From: an uncultured Caulobacter sp. | Lineage (GTDB): Bacteria; Pseudomonadota; Alphaproteobacteria; Caulobacterales; Caulobacteraceae | Assembly: GCA_913776195.1 (NCBI GenBank) | Contig: CAJYMH010000031.1 | Span: 62,001 to 126,000 of the forward strand | DNA: 64,000 nucleotides | Direction: 5' to 3' | The notes under the pieces: generated by a model | Database searches by the model: none | Seen by the model: the letters and a program-made list of their open reading frames with translations, nothing else | Told to the model about the DNA's origin: nothing | Position numbers and translations under genes: made by a program | Shown: in pieces, positions 8,703 to 17,587 of the stretch | How the letters are laid out: each line of letters begins with the position of its first letter | Position numbering within the stretch: the stretch's first letter is position 1

Positions 8703-9578
8703 ATGCTGATCATCGAGAACCTGACCCACGTCTACGACAACGGCGTTCGAGCGTTGGACGAGGTCAATCTCCTGGTTCCCCGAGGCATGTTCGGGCTTCT
8801 GGGCCCCAACGGCGCGGGCAAATCGACCCTGATGCGGTCGATCGCGACGTTGCAGACCCCGACCAGCGGCCATATCCGGTTCGGCGACATCGACGTGCTG
8901 CAGAACCCGCAGGCCCTGCGGCGAACGCTGGGTTACCTGCCGCAGGATTTCGGGGTCTATCCGCGAGTCTCCGCCTACGAGATGCTGGACCACATGGCGA
9001 TCCTGAAGGGGATCGCCAACGCCGCCGACCGCAAGGAGACGGTGGAGAGCTTGCTGGCCCAGGTGAACCTGTGGGGCGTGCGTAAGAAGGCCTTGGCCGG
9101 ATTCTCCGGCGGCATGCGCCAGCGGTTCGGCATCGCCCAGGCCCTGATCGGCAATCCTAGCCTGATCATCGTCGACGAGCCCACGGCCGGTCTCGACCCG
9201 GAAGAACGCAACCGCTTCCTCAACCTGCTGGCCGAGATCGGCGAGAGCGTGGTGGTGATCTTGTCGACCCATATCGTCGAGGATGTCTCCGACCTGTGCC
9301 CGGCCATGGCCATTATTTGCGACGGCCACATCGTCGGGCGCGGCGCCCCGGCCGACATGATCGCCGCCCTTAAGGGCCGCGTCTGGATGAAGACCATCGA
9401 CAAGGCGGAGCTGCCGGCGCTGAAGGCCGGCATGCAGGTGATCTCCACCCGACTGTTCGCGGGCCGCACCATGGTCCACGTCCTGTCCGACAATGATCCT
9501 GGCGACGGCTTCTCCCCAGCCCCCGAGGGGCTGGAGGATGTCTATTTCACCACCCTCGCCGCCACGCGCGCGGCCTGA
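8703..9578 (+). CDS. ABC transporter ATP-binding protein
   Basis: A 291-aa ABC ATPase with Walker A GPNGAGKST (about residues 38-46), Q-loop, signature FSGGMRQR and Walker B LIIVDEPTAGLD. The ATG at 8703 begins MLIIENLTHVYDNG, the normal start of such subunits. It lies 13 bases upstream of a permease fused to an M1 peptidase and is surely its energising partner. The transported substrate is unknown; this subfamily is often annotated as exporter of peptides or membrane components. Confidence 0.92.
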   Translation: MLIIENLTHVYDNGVRALDEVNLLVPRGMFGLLGPNGAGKSTLMRSIATLQTPTSGHIRFGDIDVLQNPQALRRTLGYLPQDFGVYPRVSAYEMLDHMAILKGIANAADRKETVESLLAQVNLWGVRKKALAGFSGGMRQRFGIAQALIGNPSLIIVDEPTAGLDPEERNRFLNLLAEIGESVVVILSTHIVEDVSDLCPAMAIICDGHIVGRGAPADMIAALKGRVWMKTIDKAELPALKAGMQVISTRLFAGRTMVHVLSDNDPGDGFSPAPEGLEDVYFTTLAATRAA

Positions 9579-9591
9579 GGCGGAACGCCCG

Positions 9592-12500
9592 ATGTTCGGC
9601 AAGATCGCGGCCTTCGAGTTTCGGTTCCAGACGCGCCAGCCTGTGTTCTGGGTGGCGGCGGGGCTGTTCTTCCTGCTGACCTTCGGAGCCGTGGCCATCG
9701 ACCAGATCCAGGTCGGCTCCGGCGGCAACATCCACAAGAACGCGGCCTTCGCCATCGCTCAGATCCATCTGATCTGGTCGATCTTCTACATGTTCGTCAC
9801 TGCGGCTTTCGTGGCCAATGTGGTCCTGCGCGACGACGAGACCGGCTTTGGGCCGATCATCCGCTCAACCCGGATCAAGCGGTTCGACTACCTGTTCGGG
9901 CGGTTCGCCGGAGGCATGGCTGCGACCTTGCTGTCTTTCCTGGCCGTGCCGATCGCGATCCTGGTCGGATCGGCGGCGCCGTGGGTGGATGCGGAGACCT
10001 TTGGGCCGCTGGCGGCCAGCCACTACCTGTTCGCCTACTTCGTTCTGGCGGTCCCTAACCTGCTGCTGACCGGGGCGATGTTCTTCGCCCTGGCCACGGT
10101 GACCCGGTCGATGATGGCCACCTATGTCGGGGTGGTCGTGTTCCTGGTCTTGTGGCTGGTGGCCGGCATTGTGCTGGACCAGCCGCAGTATGAGCGGGCC
10201 GCCGCCCTCTGGGAGCCGCTCGGCACGGCGGCCTACAGCCTCGCCACGAAATACTGGACCGCCTCCGAGCGGAACAATCTCATTCCGGCCGTCGGCGGCG
10301 CGCTGCTGTTCAATCGCGCCCTGGCCATGAGCCTGGCGGCGGCCCTGCTGGCGGGGACCTATTTCCTGTTCCGCTTCAGCCCGGCGCCGCGCTCAGCCAA
10401 GGCCCGAAAGGTGCGCCGACTGCGCAAGGCGGAAGCCGACGCCGCGCCGCCGGAAGTGGTGGAGGCGGCTCGTCCTGCGCCACGCTTCGGCGCCGGCTCG
10501 GCCTGGACCCAACTCAGGGCGCGGACGCGGCTGGAGATGAGCCAGATCTTTGGTCATCCGGCGTTCCTGGTGCTGATGGCCATGGGCGTGGTCAACGCCA
10601 TCGGCAGCCTTTGGTTCGCCACCCAGACGCGCTATGGCAGCGATATCTGGCCCGTCACCCGTCTGATGATCCAGGCGCTGGACGGCTCTTTCACCTTCAT
10701 CCCGATGATCGTCGGCATCTTCTATGCGGGCGAGCTGGTCTGGCGCGAACGTGACCGCCGCACCCACGAGATCATCGACGCCACGCCGTTGCCCGACTGG
10801 GCCTTCGTGCTTCCCAAAACCCTCGGCGTGTCGCTGGTCCTGCTATGCAGCCTGGCGATCAGCGTCGTGGTGTCGATCATCGTCCAGGCGCTCAAGGGCT
10901 ATTCCGCCTTCGCCCTCGACGAATACCTCCTCTGGTACGTGCTGCCGCGCAGCGTCGATCTGATCCTGATCGCGGCCCTGGCGGTGTTCCTGCAGGCCAT
11001 TTCGCCCCACAAGTTCGTGGGCTGGGGCCTGATGGTGCTGATGCTGGTGGCTCAGCTGACTCTCGGCAGGTTGGGCCTGGAGCATAACCTCTACCAGTAC
11101 GGCGTTTCGCCGAACGTGCCGCTGTCGGACATGAACGGCCTGGGCAAGTTCTGGATCGGCGCATGGTGGTTCCGGCTCTACTGGTCGGCTTTCGCCCTGA
11201 TCCTTCTGGTCCTGGCGCATGTGCTTTGGCGGCGCGGAACGGAGACACGCCTGACGCCGCGTCTGGCCCGCGCGCCTCGCCGGCTCGCTGGACCGGCCGG
11301 TTTGGTGCTGGGCGCGGCGGCGGTGCTGTTCGCCGGCGTAGGCTGCTGGATCTATGTCAACACGAACGTCTGGAACGAGTACCGCACGCGCATCGACGAC
11401 GAGCGCTGGCTGGCGGACTACGAAAAGACCCTGACGCCGCTGGAGAGTATTCCGCAGCCCAAGATCGCCTCAGTGAAGCTGGAGGTGGACATCCACCCCC
11501 ACGCGCCGCGCATCGACACGCGGGGCGTCTATGTGATCGAGAACCGCACCGCCCAGCCGCTGCGGGAAATCCACGTGCGCTTCGCCCGCGACCTGAAGGT
11601 GAAGGGGCTGTCTATCGAGGGCGCGCGGCCGGACCGCACGCTCGACCGCTTCAACTACCGCATCTTCGCCTTCGACACGCCGATGCTGCCGGGCGAGCGG
11701 CGGACGCTGTCCTTCATAACCGAGCTGTCGCAGAAGGGCTTCCGCAACCGGGACGACACCACGCGGGTCGTCGACAACGGAACCTTCGTCAACGATCAGG
11801 AGATCGCCCCCGGTCTCGGGATCGATCGCAATCTGGTGCTGAAGGACCGCGCCAAGCGTCGCAAGTACGGTCTGGCGCCCGAGCTACGCATGGCCCGCCT
11901 GGGCGACCCGGCCAGCCGGCAGTTCACCTATCTGCGCCGTGACGCCGACTGGGTCCACGCCGACATCACCGTCACCACGGAGGCGGACCAGACCCCGATC
12001 GCGCCCGGCTACAAGACCAGCGACCGGACCCTGGCCGGCCGCCGCACCGCGCGCTTCGTCACCGAGGCGCCGATCCTGCCGTTCTTCTCGATCCAGTCGG
12101 CGCGCTACAGCGAGATGTCGGAGGTCCATAACGGGGTGACCCTGACGGTCTTCCACCATCCGGAGCATGACTGGAACACCGAGCGGATGCTGAAGGCGCT
12201 GCGGGTGGGGCTGGATTACTTTCAGACCAACTTTGGGCCATACCAGTTTAGGCAGGCCCGGATCCTGGAGTTTCCGGGCTATGGCGACTTCGCCCAGGCC
12301 TTCGCCGGGACCATTCCCTGGTCGGAGAACATCGGCTTCATCTCCGACTCCCGAGATCCGGACAAGATCGACTTCGTGACCTATGTCGGGGCGCACGAGC
12401 TTGGCCACCAATGGTGGGCGCACCAGGTCATCAGCGCCGACCAGCAGGGCGCCACCGCCCTGTCGGAGACGCTGGCGCAATATTCGGCGCTGATGGTCAT

Positions 12501-13179
12501 GGAGAAGCTTCACGGCCGTGAGCAGATCCGCAAGTTCCTGAAGTTCGAACTGGACCGCTATCTGCGCGCCCGCGGCGGCGAAGTGATCGAGGAGCTGCCG
12601 CTGGTCCGTGTCGAGAACCAGCCCTACATCCACTACCAGAAGGGGGCGCTGGTCATGTATCGACTGCGCGACGAGCTGGGCGAGGAGGCCGTGAACCGCG
12701 CCCTGCGCATCCTGCTGCAGCGCTACGCTTTCCAGAGCGCGCCGTTCCCCATCGCGTCGGACCTGGTGTCCGCCCTGCGCAGCCAGGCGCCGGCCGACAA
12801 GCAGGCCCTGATCACCGACCTGTTCGAGCGGATCACCCTTTACGACGTCAAGGCGCCGAAGATGGCCGTTCGCCGTCGGTCTGACGGCAAGTTCGACGTC
12901 ACCCTCACGGTGGTCGGGCGCAAGCTCTATGCCGACGGAAAGGGGGTGGAGCGCGAGGCCCCGCTGAATGAGACGCTTGACCTAGGGGTCTTCGCCGCCG
13001 AGCCGGGCAAGGCCGGGTTCCGTTCGGGCGACGTTCTGGCTTTCGAGCGCCGGACTGTGCGCTCTGGAACGCAGGTGTTTCGTTTCGTCACCGAGCGCCA
13101 GCCACGCTTCGCGGGCGTCGATCCTTACAACAAGCTGATCGACCGCAATTCCGACGACAACCTGACCCGGCCTCAATAA
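9592..13179 (+). CDS. ABC-2 type permease fused to M1 family aminopeptidase
   Basis: A 1,195-aa two-part protein. Roughly residues 1-620 hold many hydrophobic segments of two ABC-2-like permease halves, separated by a charged linker near residue 270. The rest is a periplasm-facing M1 gluzincin domain with the zinc motif HELGHQWW (H935-H939) and a downstream Glu in SETLAQY. The start MFGKIAAFEFRFQ directly follows the ATPase gene. Such permease-peptidase fusions are known but poorly characterised; coupling of peptide export or membrane-protein quality control with trimming is inference. Confidence 0.88.
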   Translation: MFGKIAAFEFRFQTRQPVFWVAAGLFFLLTFGAVAIDQIQVGSGGNIHKNAAFAIAQIHLIWSIFYMFVTAAFVANVVLRDDETGFGPIIRSTRIKRFDYLFGRFAGGMAATLLSFLAVPIAILVGSAAPWVDAETFGPLAASHYLFAYFVLAVPNLLLTGAMFFALATVTRSMMATYVGVVVFLVLWLVAGIVLDQPQYERAAALWEPLGTAAYSLATKYWTASERNNLIPAVGGALLFNRALAMSLAAALLAGTYFLFRFSPAPRSAKARKVRRLRKAEADAAPPEVVEAARPAPRFGAGSAWTQLRARTRLEMSQIFGHPAFLVLMAMGVVNAIGSLWFATQTRYGSDIWPVTRLMIQALDGSFTFIPMIVGIFYAGELVWRERDRRTHEIIDATPLPDWAFVLPKTLGVSLVLLCSLAISVVVSIIVQALKGYSAFALDEYLLWYVLPRSVDLILIAALAVFLQAISPHKFVGWGLMVLMLVAQLTLGRLGLEHNLYQYGVSPNVPLSDMNGLGKFWIGAWWFRLYWSAFALILLVLAHVLWRRGTETRLTPRLARAPRRLAGPAGLVLGAAAVLFAGVGCWIYVNTNVWNEYRTRIDDERWLADYEKTLTPLESIPQPKIASVKLEVDIHPHAPRIDTRGVYVIENRTAQPLREIHVRFARDLKVKGLSIEGARPDRTLDRFNYRIFAFDTPMLPGERRTLSFITELSQKGFRNRDDTTRVVDNGTFVNDQEIAPGLGIDRNLVLKDRAKRRKYGLAPELRMARLGDPASRQFTYLRRDADWVHADITVTTEADQTPIAPGYKTSDRTLAGRRTARFVTEAPILPFFSIQSARYSEMSEVHNGVTLTVFHHPEHDWNTERMLKALRVGLDYFQTNFGPYQFRQARILEFPGYGDFAQAFAGTIPWSENIGFISDSRDPDKIDFVTYVGAHELGHQWWAHQVISADQQGATALSETLAQYSALMVMEKLHGREQIRKFLKFELDRYLRARGGEVIEELPLVRVENQPYIHYQKGALVMYRLRDELGEEAVNRALRILLQRYAFQSAPFPIASDLVSALRSQAPADKQALITDLFERITLYDVKAPKMAVRRRSDGKFDVTLTVVGRKLYADGKGVEREAPLNETLDLGVFAAEPGKAGFRSGDVLAFERRTVRSGTQVFRFVTERQPRFAGVDPYNKLIDRNSDDNLTRPQ

Positions 13180-13192
13180 GCCCAACGCAAAA

Positions 13193-13216
13193 CGCCCCTC
13201 CGTTTCCGGAGGGGCG
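13193..13216. terminator. Bidirectional hairpin terminator
   Basis: A 10-bp perfect stem (CGCCCCTCCG with its complement) and TTTC loop lie between the convergent permease-peptidase and DUF4142 genes. No long U-run is present on either side. Confidence 0.55.
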
Positions 13217-13243
13217 CTGAAAGCTTTCCGCGAGGCGGGTCGC

Positions 13244-13828
13244 TTACTTCATGCCGTTCTTCAGGCCCTCGGCCTGGTTCAGATGTTCCTGGATCTTCGG
13301 CGCGCCGGCGGCGGCGAAGGCCTTCAGGGCCGGCACGTCGCCGTCCTCGGCGTAGCGCTGGACGGTGTTCAGGGCCGTCTGGTGAACATCGACCATGTCG
13401 TCGGCGTACTTCTTGTCGAAGTCCTTGGCGTCGGCGGCGCGCAGGTCATCCAGCTTGTCCTGCAGGTCAGCCGGCAGGGCGGTGGCCGGAGCCAGGGTCT
13501 GGCCCGACGCGGCGATGGCCGACTTCAGGTCAGCCGACATGGCGGTGTGCATGTCGACCATCATCTGAGCGAACTTCTTCACCTCGGCGTTGGTCGAGCG
13601 CTCGACGGCCAGCTTGCCGGCTTCGATCTCGAACATGTCGGTGGCCGAGGCCTTGACGACGAAGTCCGGAGCGGCCGTCTCATTGGCCATGGACGGCACG
13701 GTTGCCGCCGGGTTGGCGTCCGGCGTGGCCGCTTGCTGTTCGGCGCTGGTCTTCTCGGCCTTGTCGCCGCAGGCGGCGACGGTCAGGGCGGCGATGGCGG
13801 CGCCGACGATGAGCAGTTGGCGTTTCAT
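13244..13828 (-). CDS. DUF4142 lipoprotein
   Basis: A 194-aa exported protein. MKRQLLIVGAAIAALTVAACG is a lipoprotein signal with lipobox AAC at Cys20; the mature part is a DUF4142 four-helix, ferritin-like domain (EIEAGKLAVERSTNAEVKKFA, MVDMHTAM). GGAGGG precedes the ATG at 13828. DUF4142 proteins are commonly stress-induced in alphaproteobacteria. A degenerate EcfG-type promoter (GGAAC-N17-GGTT) lies upstream. Molecular role unknown. Confidence 0.85.
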   Translation of the reverse strand: MKRQLLIVGAAIAALTVAACGDKAEKTSAEQQAATPDANPAATVPSMANETAAPDFVVKASATDMFEIEAGKLAVERSTNAEVKKFAQMMVDMHTAMSADLKSAIAASGQTLAPATALPADLQDKLDDLRAADAKDFDKKYADDMVDVHQTALNTVQRYAEDGDVPALKAFAAAGAPKIQEHLNQAEGLKNGMK

Positions 13829-13891
13829 GGGAATTCCCTCCTGATGTTCTGAAGCGGAACGACGCCGGACTGGGTCGCTCGATGGCCTCAA

Positions 13892-13917
13892 AACCTCACG
13901 AGGTCGTGATCGGTTCC
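13892..13917 (-). promoter_or_regulatory. Degenerate EcfG-type promoter candidate
   Basis: Read on the minus strand: GGAAC-N17-GGTT, one base off the CGTT -10 consensus, about 65 bases before the DUF4142 start. Support is weaker than for the perfect sites in this region. Confidence 0.4.
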
Positions 13918-13945
13918 GGGAACTCGCGAAGAAACGCGATTATCT

Positions 13946-15886
13946 TCAGGCGGGCTTGGCGACCTGGGCCAGAGCGGCCGCGATCTGCCCGACGTTATAA
14001 GGCTTGCGGATGATCGGGGCGTCAAAGCCCATGGGCGCGGCGCGGTCAGCATAACCGGTGGCGAAAACGAAGGGCACGCCGCGAGCGCGCAGGGCTTCGG
14101 CCGCCGGGGCGACGGACAGGCCGTCGAGATTGGCGTCCAGCACGGCGGCGTCGAGTGGAAGGTCGGTCATGCCAATGGCCTCGTCCAGGGTCGCGGCCAG
14201 GCCCGCGACCGTGGCGCCGAGCTCGGTCAGGCCGGCCTCAAGCTCCATGGCGAGAAGCACCGAATCCTCGACGATCAATAGACGCAGGCCCGACACATCC
14301 GTACGGCCGCCGGGCGAAGGCGCCGGGGGTGTGAATTCGGCGGTGATCTGACCGGCCACGTGTTCGGCCTCGAACGCCACGTCCAGGCTGCGACGCTCGC
14401 CCACGGCGTCCGGCGACGCCACGATGCGGGCCGCGACCCCGGAAGGGCGGTAGTCGATCTCGACCTGGCCGCCCAGCTCCCGGCCGGCGACGTCGGACAG
14501 CAGCGTGGCGCCGAAGCCCCTGTCGCCGGCGGGGGCGCTGACCCGAGGCCCGCCGCTCTCCACCCAGTCGAGAATGAATCCGCCGCCGGCCGACACCCTC
14601 CAGGCCACGTCCACACGGCCCATCTCCACTGATAGGGCCCCGTACTTCACGGCGTTGATCGCCAATTCGTGCAGGGCCAGCGACAGGGCGCTGGCGGCCC
14701 GAGGCGTGAGGAACAGCTCGGGCCCGTCCCAACGCGTCTGCAGCGGAGCCAAGCCGCCGAGCTCAGCTCCGACGATGTCGCTGAGCATGGCGCCGCGCCA
14801 GCGGGTGGCGGTCAGCAGGTCATGGGCCGAGGCCATGGCCTTCAACCGGCCTTGGAAGGTCTTGAGGAAGCTGTCGAGAGATCCGCTGCGGCGGGCGGAC
14901 TGGACCGCCAGCGACTGCACGGCGGCCAGGACGTTCTTCACCCGGTGGTCCAGTTCCGCCAGCAGAGCTTGGAGGCGTTCCTCCTCTCGCTTGCGGTCGT
15001 CGATATCCTGGGTGACGCCGATGACCCGTTCGGCGGTGTTTCCGGGCCCGTAAAGAACCACGCCAGCGGTGTAGCGCCAGGACGGGCGGCTGTCGGGGCT
15101 GCGGATGTGTCGATATTCGACCTCGTACACGCCAGTCTCGTCGATGGCGCGCTTCACCGCCTCGGTCACCGCGTCACGGTCGTCGGGGTGGATCATGCCG
15201 CGCAGACGCTCGCCCTGCTCGGCCGCCATCAGGCCCGATGGATAGTCCAGAAGAGAGGCGGTGCGATCGCTTAGGATCACCTGATCCTCGGCGATATCCC
15301 ATTCGTATTCGCCCATGCGGGCCGCTTGCAGCGCCAGGTGCACCCGTTGCTCGTCCAACTTGCGTCGGGCAACCGTCGCGGCGGCCTCCACGTCGCGGTT
15401 GAACTCCTCCATGGCCAGATCCGCCAGGTCGGCGAGAGCGGTCATCATGTCCGGGGTCGCGGGAGGATGGGGCTCCGGATCGCCGAGCGCGAGGAGGCCG
15501 ATCATATCGCCCTTTCGGGTGAACAGCGGCGCGCAAGCGTAGAAGCGCACATCGATCACAGGCATGTCCCGGATCAGAGGTTCGAACACGGGATCGGCCT
15601 GCAGATCACCGCAAACCACAAGCTCGCGGCGACGCAGCATGCGATCACCCAGGGTGCCGGCGCGAGGGTGTTCCTTGATGGGCAGACCGAGCTTGGCCTT
15701 GAACCACAGGCGGTCAGCGTCGATCAGGATGATGGCGGCGCGGGGACAGCGGAAGACCGCGGCGGCGGTGCGCACGATGCGATCGAACCGCGGATCGGGC
15801 TCGCTATCGAGAATGCCCATGTCATACAGGGCCCTGAGGCGGTCCGCCTCTTCGGTCCCGGTGACTGGTTCACCATGATCGTCCAT
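13946..15886 (-). CDS. GAF-PAS-HWE hybrid histidine kinase
   Basis: A 646-aa soluble sensor kinase. A GAF domain spans about residues 20-165, a PAS domain about 185-300 (EWDIAEDQVILSDR; WRYTAGVVLYG), then an HWE-type dimerisation domain with LDHRVKNVL (His314) and an ATPase with the N-box LALHELAINAVKYGAL. A C-terminal receiver carries LLIVEDS and phospho-acceptor Asp584. No membrane segments are visible. HWE/HisKA2 kinases are the class that feeds PhyR, so a place in the nearby stress pathway is plausible but unproven. Confidence 0.88.
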   Translation of the reverse strand: MDDHGEPVTGTEEADRLRALYDMGILDSEPDPRFDRIVRTAAAVFRCPRAAIILIDADRLWFKAKLGLPIKEHPRAGTLGDRMLRRRELVVCGDLQADPVFEPLIRDMPVIDVRFYACAPLFTRKGDMIGLLALGDPEPHPPATPDMMTALADLADLAMEEFNRDVEAAATVARRKLDEQRVHLALQAARMGEYEWDIAEDQVILSDRTASLLDYPSGLMAAEQGERLRGMIHPDDRDAVTEAVKRAIDETGVYEVEYRHIRSPDSRPSWRYTAGVVLYGPGNTAERVIGVTQDIDDRKREEERLQALLAELDHRVKNVLAAVQSLAVQSARRSGSLDSFLKTFQGRLKAMASAHDLLTATRWRGAMLSDIVGAELGGLAPLQTRWDGPELFLTPRAASALSLALHELAINAVKYGALSVEMGRVDVAWRVSAGGGFILDWVESGGPRVSAPAGDRGFGATLLSDVAGRELGGQVEIDYRPSGVAARIVASPDAVGERRSLDVAFEAEHVAGQITAEFTPPAPSPGGRTDVSGLRLLIVEDSVLLAMELEAGLTELGATVAGLAATLDEAIGMTDLPLDAAVLDANLDGLSVAPAAEALRARGVPFVFATGYADRAAPMGFDAPIIRKPYNVGQIAAALAQVAKPA

Positions 15887-15965
15887 GCTGCGACCATAGA
15901 CCGCATCGCCGTTCTAGGCGAAGATGAAAACGAAGACTGGCGATGATGCTCGCCCCTGTGCTTTC

Positions 15966-15990
15966 GGAACAACCCCGGAAGCTTTGCGTT
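15966..15990 (+). promoter_or_regulatory. EcfG-dependent promoter
   Basis: GGAAC-N16-CGTT, a perfect match to the alphaproteobacterial general-stress sigma factor consensus, 60 bases before the YqjD-like gene start. Confidence 0.85.
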
Positions 15991-16050
15991 GAGCCCGCAT
16001 CGCCCATTTCCCCGCCCCCCTCCCCGGGGGCTTCCAAGCCGGAGACCGCC

Positions 16051-16392
16051 ATGTCCGACGCGCTCAATCCCGCCCTGTCCGACGCCAAGGACGCCAAGGC
16101 CACGGCCCGCGACGCCATCAACGAGACCAAGCGCAGCTTCAAGGACACGGCCAGCACCGCCAAGGCTGGCCTGACCGACGCCGCCCACAAGGCCGAAAAG
16201 GCCCTGAAGGAAGGCGCCGAAGCGCTCCGCGCCCAGAGCCGCACCTATGTCGACAACGCCGGCCAGTACTGGGACGACGGCCAGCGCTACGTGGTCGAGC
16301 GCGTGAAGGAGCGTCCGGTCACCGCCACCCTCGCCGGCCTCGGCGTCGGCGTGCTGCTCGGTCTCCTCCTGGCGAACCGCAGCAACAAGTGA
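16051..16392 (+). CDS. DUF883/YqjD-like membrane-anchored protein
   Basis: A 113-aa protein: a long amphipathic, Ala/Lys-rich helical region followed by one C-terminal membrane segment (GLGVGVLLGLLLA). This layout matches the ElaB/YqjD/YgaM group, tail-anchored proteins linked in E. coli to ribosome association and stress. The ATG at 16051 is preceded by GGAG. The gene overlaps the next by 4 bases (GTGA), and a perfect EcfG promoter lies upstream, so the pair is probably a stress operon. Confidence 0.8.
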   Translation: MSDALNPALSDAKDAKATARDAINETKRSFKDTASTAKAGLTDAAHKAEKALKEGAEALRAQSRTYVDNAGQYWDDGQRYVVERVKERPVTATLAGLGVGVLLGLLLANRSNK

Positions 16393-16796
16393 TCATCCGC
16401 AAGGTTCTCAGAACCACGGCTGCGGCGGCGCTCATCGGCGCCGCCGTTCTCGTGTCCGTCGTATCCGCCGGCTTCGCCGTCTATGCGGTGCTGAAGCCGT
16501 TCGTCGGCGTGCCCGGCGCCGCGGCCATCGTGTCGGCGATCTTCTCGGTCATCGCTCTCATCGCGGGCTTGGTCCTCGCTGACCGGGCAGAGGACGGCGG
16601 CGGCAGGCATCATCACCACAATGCGCCGGCGCCCGACGCCAGCTTCATTGAGCGGGTGATCGAGCTGGCCAAGGACAAGCCCATTCTGTCCAGCGCCGCC
16701 GCGCTTGGGGCAGGCCTTTTCTTCATGCGTAATCCGGTGCTTTTCGCCGCCTTGGCGAAGGCTTTCATGGATACGCGCGGGCCAGATCGCGACTAA
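16389..16796 (+). CDS. Phage-holin-superfamily/YqjE-like membrane protein
   Basis: A 135-aa protein with a GTG start overlapping the previous stop. Two hydrophobic segments near the N-terminus (TAAAALIGAAVLVSVVSAG and AAAIVSAIFSVIALIAGLVL) are followed by a His-rich loop (RHHHHN) and a third weak hydrophobic region. In other proteobacteria a YqjE-type gene follows the YqjD-type gene, which fits here. No evidence of lysis function or phage context; role unknown. Confidence 0.72.
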   Translation: MIIRKVLRTTAAAALIGAAVLVSVVSAGFAVYAVLKPFVGVPGAAAIVSAIFSVIALIAGLVLADRAEDGGGRHHHHNAPAPDASFIERVIELAKDKPILSSAAALGAGLFFMRNPVLFAALAKAFMDTRGPDRD

Positions 16797-16813
16797 CGGC
16801 CTATATGCAAGCT

Positions 16814-16873
16814 GACCCTCAGGGCGCCGCCGGACACGGCCGCGCGTTGAGGGTCTGTGCGTACCCTCAGGAG
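16814..16873 (+). promoter_or_regulatory. sodB leader with alternative stems reaching the ribosome site
   Basis: GACCCTCA (16814-16821) can pair with TGAGGGTC (16848-16855); the same TGAGGGT can instead pair with ACCCTCA (16863-16869), which abuts and partly enters the AGGAG Shine-Dalgarno (16869-16873). The two stems are mutually exclusive. This could regulate translation, or the repeats could be protein-binding half sites. Confidence 0.45.
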
Positions 16874-16882
16874 ACCTCCCCC

Positions 16883-17521
16883 ATGTTCATCCTTCCCGAT
16901 CTTCCCTACGCCTACGACGCGCTGGAGCCGACGGTGTCGGCCAAGACCTTCACCTTCCACCACGACAAGCACCACAAGGCCTATGTGGACGTGACCAACA
17001 CCCTGGTCGGCGAGCTGCGCCTTGAGGGCAAGACGATGGAGGAGGTCACCCTCTTCGCCGTCGGCGACAAGTCGAAGAAGAAGCTGTTCAACAACGCCGC
17101 CCAGTCGTGGAACCACGCGTTCTTCTGGGACGCCATGACCCCGTCCTATGCCGCCCCCGAGGGCGATCTGAAAGCCGCCATCGACGCCGCGTTCGGCGAT
17201 CTGGCGACCCTCAAGGAAAAGTTCGTCGCCGAGGGCGTCGGCCACTTCGGTTCCGGCTGGGTCTGGCTGGCGGCCAAGAAGGACGGCTCGCTGGTGATCA
17301 CCTCGACCCACGACGGCGAGAACCTGCTAGACCAGCCGGACCTGATCCCGCTGCTGGTCTGCGACCTGTGGGAGCACGCCTACTATCTGGATCACCAGAA
17401 CAACCGGAAGGGTTTCCTGGAGGCCTGGTTCGACAAGGTGGCCAACTGGTCGCTGGCGGCCTCGCAGCTGTCGGCCGCCAAGGGCTCCGGCGCAGTCTGG
17501 GCCTATCCGGCCCCGCAATAG
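16883..17521 (+). CDS. sodB: Iron superoxide dismutase
   Basis: A 212-aa Fe/Mn-family SOD that dismutates superoxide. FTFHHDKHHKAYV supplies the first metal ligand, QSWNHAFFWDAM the second, and CDLWEHAYYLDHQNNR the Asp and His of the C-terminal pair; the Gln/Gly and FF signature suggests the iron form. The ATG at 16883 is 9 bases after AGGAG. It lies within a cluster of stress-sigma promoters but lacks one itself; its leader has alternative hairpins. Confidence 0.95.
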   Translation: MFILPDLPYAYDALEPTVSAKTFTFHHDKHHKAYVDVTNTLVGELRLEGKTMEEVTLFAVGDKSKKKLFNNAAQSWNHAFFWDAMTPSYAAPEGDLKAAIDAAFGDLATLKEKFVAEGVGHFGSGWVWLAAKKDGSLVITSTHDGENLLDQPDLIPLLVCDLWEHAYYLDHQNNRKGFLEAWFDKVANWSLAASQLSAAKGSGAVWAYPAPQ

Positions 17522-17528
17522 GCGGACA

Positions 17529-17553
17529 GGAACAGCGGAGCGATGCGGGCGTT
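17529..17553 (+). promoter_or_regulatory. EcfG-dependent promoter
   Basis: GGAAC-N16-CGTT immediately downstream of the sodB stop and 34 bases before the DUF1328 gene start. Confidence 0.85.
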
Positions 17554-17587
17554 TTCCTTTCAGGCTCTAGCTTAGAAGGAAAACCGC

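Noticed and set aside
16605..16625. Run of His codons in the YqjE-like protein, suggesting a metal site
   Set aside because: Four His in a short linker alone do not establish metal binding.
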